Shown: piece by piece, positions 60,434-64,000 of the stretch
Layout: each line of letters opens with the position of its first letter
Numbering within the stretch: position 1 is the first letter of the stretch
Assembly (NCBI RefSeq): GCF_021789175.1
Contig: NZ_CP084560.1
Location: forward strand, 4,278,001-4,342,000
Length of the DNA stretch: 64,000 bases
Direction: 5' to 3'
DNA from: Arthrobacter sp. FW306-2-2C-D06B
GTDB lineage: Bacteria; Actinomycetota; Actinomycetes; Actinomycetales; Micrococcaceae
Notes under the pieces: model-generated
What the model was told of the DNA's origin: nothing
Database searches by the model: none
The model's input: only the letters and a program-made list of their open reading frames with translations
Made by a program: the position numbers and the translations under genes

Positions 60434-61528
60434 ATGTCCCCAACCATGGATCAGCCTCGCCGTGCCCAAGTGGCGGGCGAGAGCACCAAAGCAACCGGAC
60501 GCCGTCGGGCCAAAGACAGCGAACCGTTCATCGCTGCACCGGCTTCTGAACCTTTGAGTTCGACGGCGGCACCCACCCCCGCGGCACCCACCCCCGCGGC
60601 AACCCCGACGACGGCGGCACCCACCACGCGCGCGGCCGCCCGCGCGGCCGAACGGAGGCGAGCTTCCCAAGCCAGCGAAACCGCAGCCATACCGACGGTG
60701 GCTGTCCCAGCAGTGGCCCCCTCGTCGTCAGAACCCGCCACCGCAGCCATTCCAACGGTGTCTGCTGCGACCCTGGCTCGCGCCACAGCTGAGTCGGCCA
60801 AAGCCGAGAACGCAGCCGCGACGGTACTTCCCGCGGCGCCCCGTCCCGGCGTCGGTCCGGCGTCGTTCACCGGTTCGTCCTTCAGCCGCGAACCACACGC
60901 CGTCCTCAAGAAGGCCGCCGCCGTCCGGACCATGAGCAACCGAATGGCAGTGGTGACAGGCGCGTTAGGCATCTTGTTGGCCGCTGGCTCCCTTGGCCAA
61001 GCCCTCGAGTTGCCCTTCTTCGGCCAGCAATCCCGCGCCCAGGACGCCGCCAGCGCAGATAGCCAAGGCTCCACCCAATCCGGCGCTCCGTCCGCGCCGG
61101 CAAGCACGTCCCCCAGCGCTGCGGCATCACCTTCAGCAGCTACGCCAAGTGCCAAGTCCGGCCAGACCGCCGCGGACCCGGCGCAACATTCGCCGCAAGG
61201 ACCCGCCGCCGTCGAACCGTCGAGTGTCCCGGCGCCGTCGATCTCCGTCCAGGTCCCTGCCGTCCCGTCAGCACTGCCCCCAAGCCTCACCCCGGTGCCT
61301 GTTCCTTCAACGCCGGTTCCGGCCCAGCCTGCACCGGCTCCCAGCCCGGTTCCAACAGGGCCAACTACCCCCACGCCGACTCCACCCCAGACCGGCACGC
61401 CCTCCCCTGCGCCCACAGGTTCTTGGAAGCCGCGGACCCCGGCCAGTCCTACTCCCACGCCACAGCCCACGCAGCCAGGCGTTGATCTTGGGTCGATTTT
61501 GGACGCAGCAACCAAGGCCCTGCAATGA
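60434..61528 (+). CDS. Proline-rich single-pass membrane protein under c-di-AMP riboswitch
   Basis: A 364-aa protein with no recognisable catalytic domain. Residues 1-160 are Ala/Pro/Ser/Thr-rich and basic; one membrane helix spans about 171-190 (MAVVTGALGILLAAGSLGQA); the outer part (about 195-364) is Ser/Ala/Pro-rich with many Pro-Thr-Pro runs. AGAGG lies eight bases before the ATG. The N-terminal style resembles that of riboswitch-controlled peptidoglycan hydrolases, as if the hydrolase domain were lost or never present. Confidence 0.8.
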   Translation: MSPTMDQPRRAQVAGESTKATGRRRAKDSEPFIAAPASEPLSSTAAPTPAAPTPAATPTTAAPTTRAAARAAERRRASQASETAAIPTVAVPAVAPSSSEPATAAIPTVSAATLARATAESAKAENAAATVLPAAPRPGVGPASFTGSSFSREPHAVLKKAAAVRTMSNRMAVVTGALGILLAAGSLGQALELPFFGQQSRAQDAASADSQGSTQSGAPSAPASTSPSAAASPSAATPSAKSGQTAADPAQHSPQGPAAVEPSSVPAPSISVQVPAVPSALPPSLTPVPVPSTPVPAQPAPAPSPVPTGPTTPTPTPPQTGTPSPAPTGSWKPRTPASPTPTPQPTQPGVDLGSILDAATKALQ

Positions 61529-61701
61529 GGATGGGACAGCATCGAACATTCGCCGTCGAATGGCACGGGCGGTGCTGCCGACACACTCGGACGCAGATGA
61601 TTCAGTACCGGCCGGACCGCTGGCGCTGCAGCCTTCAGTTGAGGCAATTCAACAAGTAGGCCAGCGCGCCTCCGCTACCAGCGGCTTCCGCTACCAGTGC
61701 T
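61529..61701. other. Intergenic region between convergent genes
   Basis: About 170 bp with no gene and no strong hairpin. Nothing recognisable as a remnant of a cell-wall hydrolase domain follows the proline-rich gene. Confidence 0.4.
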
Positions 61702-62946
61702 TCAAATCCGCGGGCGGCCCGCCCACCGGCGCGCTTTGAGCGTTGCGTGGAGTTCGAGGCGGATAGCGCCATTCAACGGATCAGCACCGATAAGCTGGCG
61801 GACCCTTGCCAGCCGGTTGTAGATGCTGCTCCGGTGCAAATGCAGCTTCGTGGCCACGTCCTGGACCGAACCGTCGCTGTCGTAAAGCAGTTCGAGCACG
61901 GGCAGCAGCTCGCCATTGCGGTCCGCGTCCTCGATCTCCTGAAATTGCGCCGAGCCCGAATCATCCCAGCCCCCGGGCGCCTGCAGCCGTTCGAACAATT
62001 GGTAGATCCCGGCCGAGCGGCTGTCCACGAGCTCGCCCAGTGGAGGATCGACGGCGGCAGCCTGGGCCGCGAGCTTCGATTGCCGGTACGCCCGGCCCAG
62101 CTGGCGGATGACCGAAAACGGCTCGCTGATGCCGAGAATGACCCGGTCCACCTTCCGGCCGGCGCGCTTGGCGAGTTCCAGCTGGTAGTGAACCAAGACC
62201 TGGGCATGCTCCGCCCGTCCGCCGGTTTCGCGGAACAACAAGACCGAGTGCGTCTCCGTGCCGGCGCTGAAAAGCACGGAATCGACACCGATAGTGGCCT
62301 GAAGCGCGGCGGAACGGTGCGTCAGGGTCGCCGCGATCGGATCCGAGACTCCGCCACTGTCCTCCGCGTCGAGCACGGTAACCAGCTGCCACGGTCCCCG
62401 GCCTTGGATCTCCTTCCATCCCGCCACGGCCGCCACCGCATTGGACTCACCCTGGCATGCAGCCAGGAATTCCTGCTCACGGCGGCGCCGGAACTCCGAC
62501 TCGGCCGTATTGGAATCGAGCAGCAACCCCGCGAGGAGGTCCAACTCGTCCCGGACGCCCGGCAGCTCGGCGAGTATCGCCGTCGCGGTCTGCTCGTCAA
62601 GGTCCTGCTGGACCCAGAGGTATCCGACGCGGAATCCGCGCACCAGAAGCGGAACGCAGACACGCCCCACCATCCCGAGTTCCTCATTGGCGGGCACGAC
62701 GACGGGACGCACCGCGGTAGCGATACCGTGCGAGAGCTGCCACGCACTGACGTCCACGGGAACCCGCTTGCTCAGGAGAAAATTCACGCGCACGCGGTCC
62801 GCGTGGGACTGGTTGGAACTGTAGGCGAGCAGTACGCCGTCGAGGTCTTCCAGGGAGAGGCCGCGGCCCAACTTGAGTGCGACGTCCTCGACGATTTTCT
62901 CCACGTCTTGCTGCATGGAGAAAACACTACTTTGCCCCACGAACAT
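61702..62946 (-). CDS. PucR/CdaR-type regulator, probable activator of alanine dehydrogenase
   Basis: A 414-aa regulator with a C-terminal PucR helix-turn-helix (DVATKLHLHRSSIYNRLARVRQLIG) and a GGDEF-like/PucR middle region. It is divergent from ald; in Bacillus the PucR-family AdeR activates ald, so the same role is likely. ATG at 62946 has AGGTG seven bases upstream; ATG at 62916 is the alternative. Confidence 0.87.
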   Translation of the reverse strand: MFVGQSSVFSMQQDVEKIVEDVALKLGRGLSLEDLDGVLLAYSSNQSHADRVRVNFLLSKRVPVDVSAWQLSHGIATAVRPVVVPANEELGMVGRVCVPLLVRGFRVGYLWVQQDLDEQTATAILAELPGVRDELDLLAGLLLDSNTAESEFRRRREQEFLAACQGESNAVAAVAGWKEIQGRGPWQLVTVLDAEDSGGVSDPIAATLTHRSAALQATIGVDSVLFSAGTETHSVLLFRETGGRAEHAQVLVHYQLELAKRAGRKVDRVILGISEPFSVIRQLGRAYRQSKLAAQAAAVDPPLGELVDSRSAGIYQLFERLQAPGGWDDSGSAQFQEIEDADRNGELLPVLELLYDSDGSVQDVATKLHLHRSSIYNRLARVRQLIGADPLNGAIRLELHATLKARRWAGRPRI

Positions 62947-62971
62947 CAGGCGACACCTGACGCTCTCAATA

Positions 62972-62985
62972 TCGACAAATGTCGA
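62972..62985. promoter_or_regulatory. Palindrome between PucR regulator and ald
   Basis: TCGACAAATGTCGA, perfect 6-2-6 palindrome. A related partial repeat CAGGCGACACCTG (62947-62959) lies beside it. Confidence 0.55.
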
Positions 62986-63136
62986 GTCGCGAGCGGCAAA
63001 AACCCCGGAATTCCGGGAATGTCAGCGACGGCGGCGATCGCCTTTCCTGTCGCCTGGCTCACAGCGGATTTATTCTGGAATCACAGTCCCCCGCAGAGAA
63101 AAAGGCCGTTGAAGCCTTTCGAAGATGGAGCCCAAA

Positions 63137-64000
63137 ATGATCATCGGTGTCCCCAAAGAGATCAAGAACAACGAATTCCGCGTTGCCATCACGGCCGCGG
63201 GCGTTCACGAGTTCCGCACCCACGGCCACACCGTGCTGGTGGAACGCGGCGCAGGCCTGGGCTCCGGCATCACGGACGAGGAATACGCGGTTGCCGGTGC
63301 GGAGATCGTGGTTGAGGCCGACGACGTCTGGGCCCGCGCCGACATGGTCATGAAGGTCAAGGAACCCATCAGCGCCGAGTACCACCGCTTCCGCAAGGGC
63401 CTCATCCTCTTCACCTACCTGCACCTGGCCGCCGAGCCCGAGCTGACCCAGGAACTCATCAACTCCGGCGTCACCGCCATCGCCTACGAGACCGTCCAGG
63501 ACGGCCGTGCCCTGCCCCTGCTGGCACCGATGTCCGAGGTCGCCGGCCGCCTGTCGGTTGTCGTCGGCGCTTCCTCCCTCATGGCTCCGGCCGGCGGCAA
63601 GGGCGTGCTGCTGGGCGGCGTCCCGGGTGTCCGCCCGGCCAAGGTCGTTGTCCTCGGCGCCGGTGTTGCCGGTACCAACGCCGCCGCCATGGCCCTCGGC
63701 CTGGGAGCCGATGTCACCATCATGGACATCAATATCAACCGCCTCCGCGAACTGGATGCCCTCTACCAGGGCCGCCTGAAGACCGTCGCGTCCAACGCGT
63801 ACGAGATCGAGAAGTCCGTAGTCGACGCCGACCTCGTCATCGGTTCCGTGCTGATCCCGGGCGCCAAGGCCCCCAAGCTTGTCACCAACGAGCTCGTCTC
63901 CCGCATGAAGCCCGGCTCCGTGCTGGTGGACATCGCCGTGGACCAGGGCGGCTGCTTCGAGGACACGCACCCCACCACGCACCAGGAACCCACGTACAAG
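63137..64000 (+). CDS. ald: Alanine dehydrogenase (3' end beyond the window)
   Basis: The first 288 residues of alanine dehydrogenase, open at the window edge (full length is about 370). [19 protein letters not shown] is the diagnostic start; MVMKVKEP and the Rossmann loop [13 protein letters not shown] follow. It deaminates L-alanine to pyruvate with NAD. GGAG lies six bases before the ATG. The PucR regulator is divergent. Confidence 0.95.
   Translation, partial: MIIGVPKEIKNNEFRVAITAAGVHEFRTHGHTVLVERGAGLGSGITDEEYAVAGAEIVVEADDVWARADMVMKVKEPISAEYHRFRKGLILFTYLHLAAEPELTQELINSGVTAIAYETVQDGRALPLLAPMSEVAGRLSVVVGASSLMAPAGGKGVLLGGVPGVRPAKVVVLGAGVAGTNAAAMALGLGADVTIMDININRLRELDALYQGRLKTVASNAYEIEKSVVDADLVIGSVLIPGAKAPKLVTNELVSRMKPGSVLVDIAVDQGGCFEDTHPTTHQEPTYK

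Noticed and set aside
61747..63315. 522-aa plus-strand open frame
   Set aside because: Runs antisense through the PucR gene and across the ald start. No recognisable domain, and ald uses another frame.

Overview
The window is high-GC, gene-dense actinobacterial chromosome. Gene content and style point to the Micrococcaceae, most likely Arthrobacter/Paenarthrobacter/Pseudarthrobacter: sugar ABC transporters without their own ATPase, many FCD/TetR/MarR/PucR regulators, DUF222-HNH proteins, GTG starts, leaderless regulator mRNAs and a c-di-AMP riboswitch. The genus is an inference. I see no rRNA, tRNA, phage, insertion sequence or CRISPR array.

Layout. 1-10.5 kb: a complete L-fucose island with an FCD regulator, GH29 fucosidase, ABC importer, mutarotase, dehydrogenase, lactonase and dehydratase, plus two divergent genes that finish the non-phosphorylating route to pyruvate and lactate. 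10.6-16.4 kb: a GNAT-AAA fusion, a candidate membrane terpene cyclase, LtrA, a HipBA module with two operator-like repeats, and small membrane proteins. 16.5-22.3 kb: HD protein, beta-lactamase-fold protein, quinone oxidoreductase, GluQ-RS, TetR and an aminotransferase. 22.4-28.9 kb: an oxoprolinase-type catabolic cluster (SDR, pxpCBA, MHS transporter, RraA-like protein) driven from two near-identical promoters. 28.9-36.1 kb: DUF222-HNH protein, an Lrp-LysE pair, small proteins and a two-component system. 36.5-48 kb: malic enzyme, several MFS transporters, RraA, MarR and CycA. 48.2-55.6 kb: a MarR-oxidoreductase pair, mannitol PTS genes, a TetR regulator, and the general PTS proteins EI and HPr. 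55.8-64 kb: acyl-CoA dehydrogenase with TetR, an orphan HTH protein, a TetR-flavoprotein pair on a large palindrome, a c-di-AMP riboswitch before a proline-rich membrane protein, and a PucR regulator divergent from alanine dehydrogenase, which runs off the window.

The most unusual non-coding signal is a family of intergenic elements at about 36.2, 48.05, 49.5 and 55.65 kb. A 12-bp word, GTGAGCGRGCGT or its complement, recurs there at exactly 32-bp spacing, usually in both orientations and mostly between convergent genes. Other long inverted repeats lie at 11.9 and 44.05 kb. Many regulator genes have a clear palindrome over or beside their promoter, and several appear to be read from leaderless mRNAs.

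All functional calls come from reading motifs and context. No database search was run.
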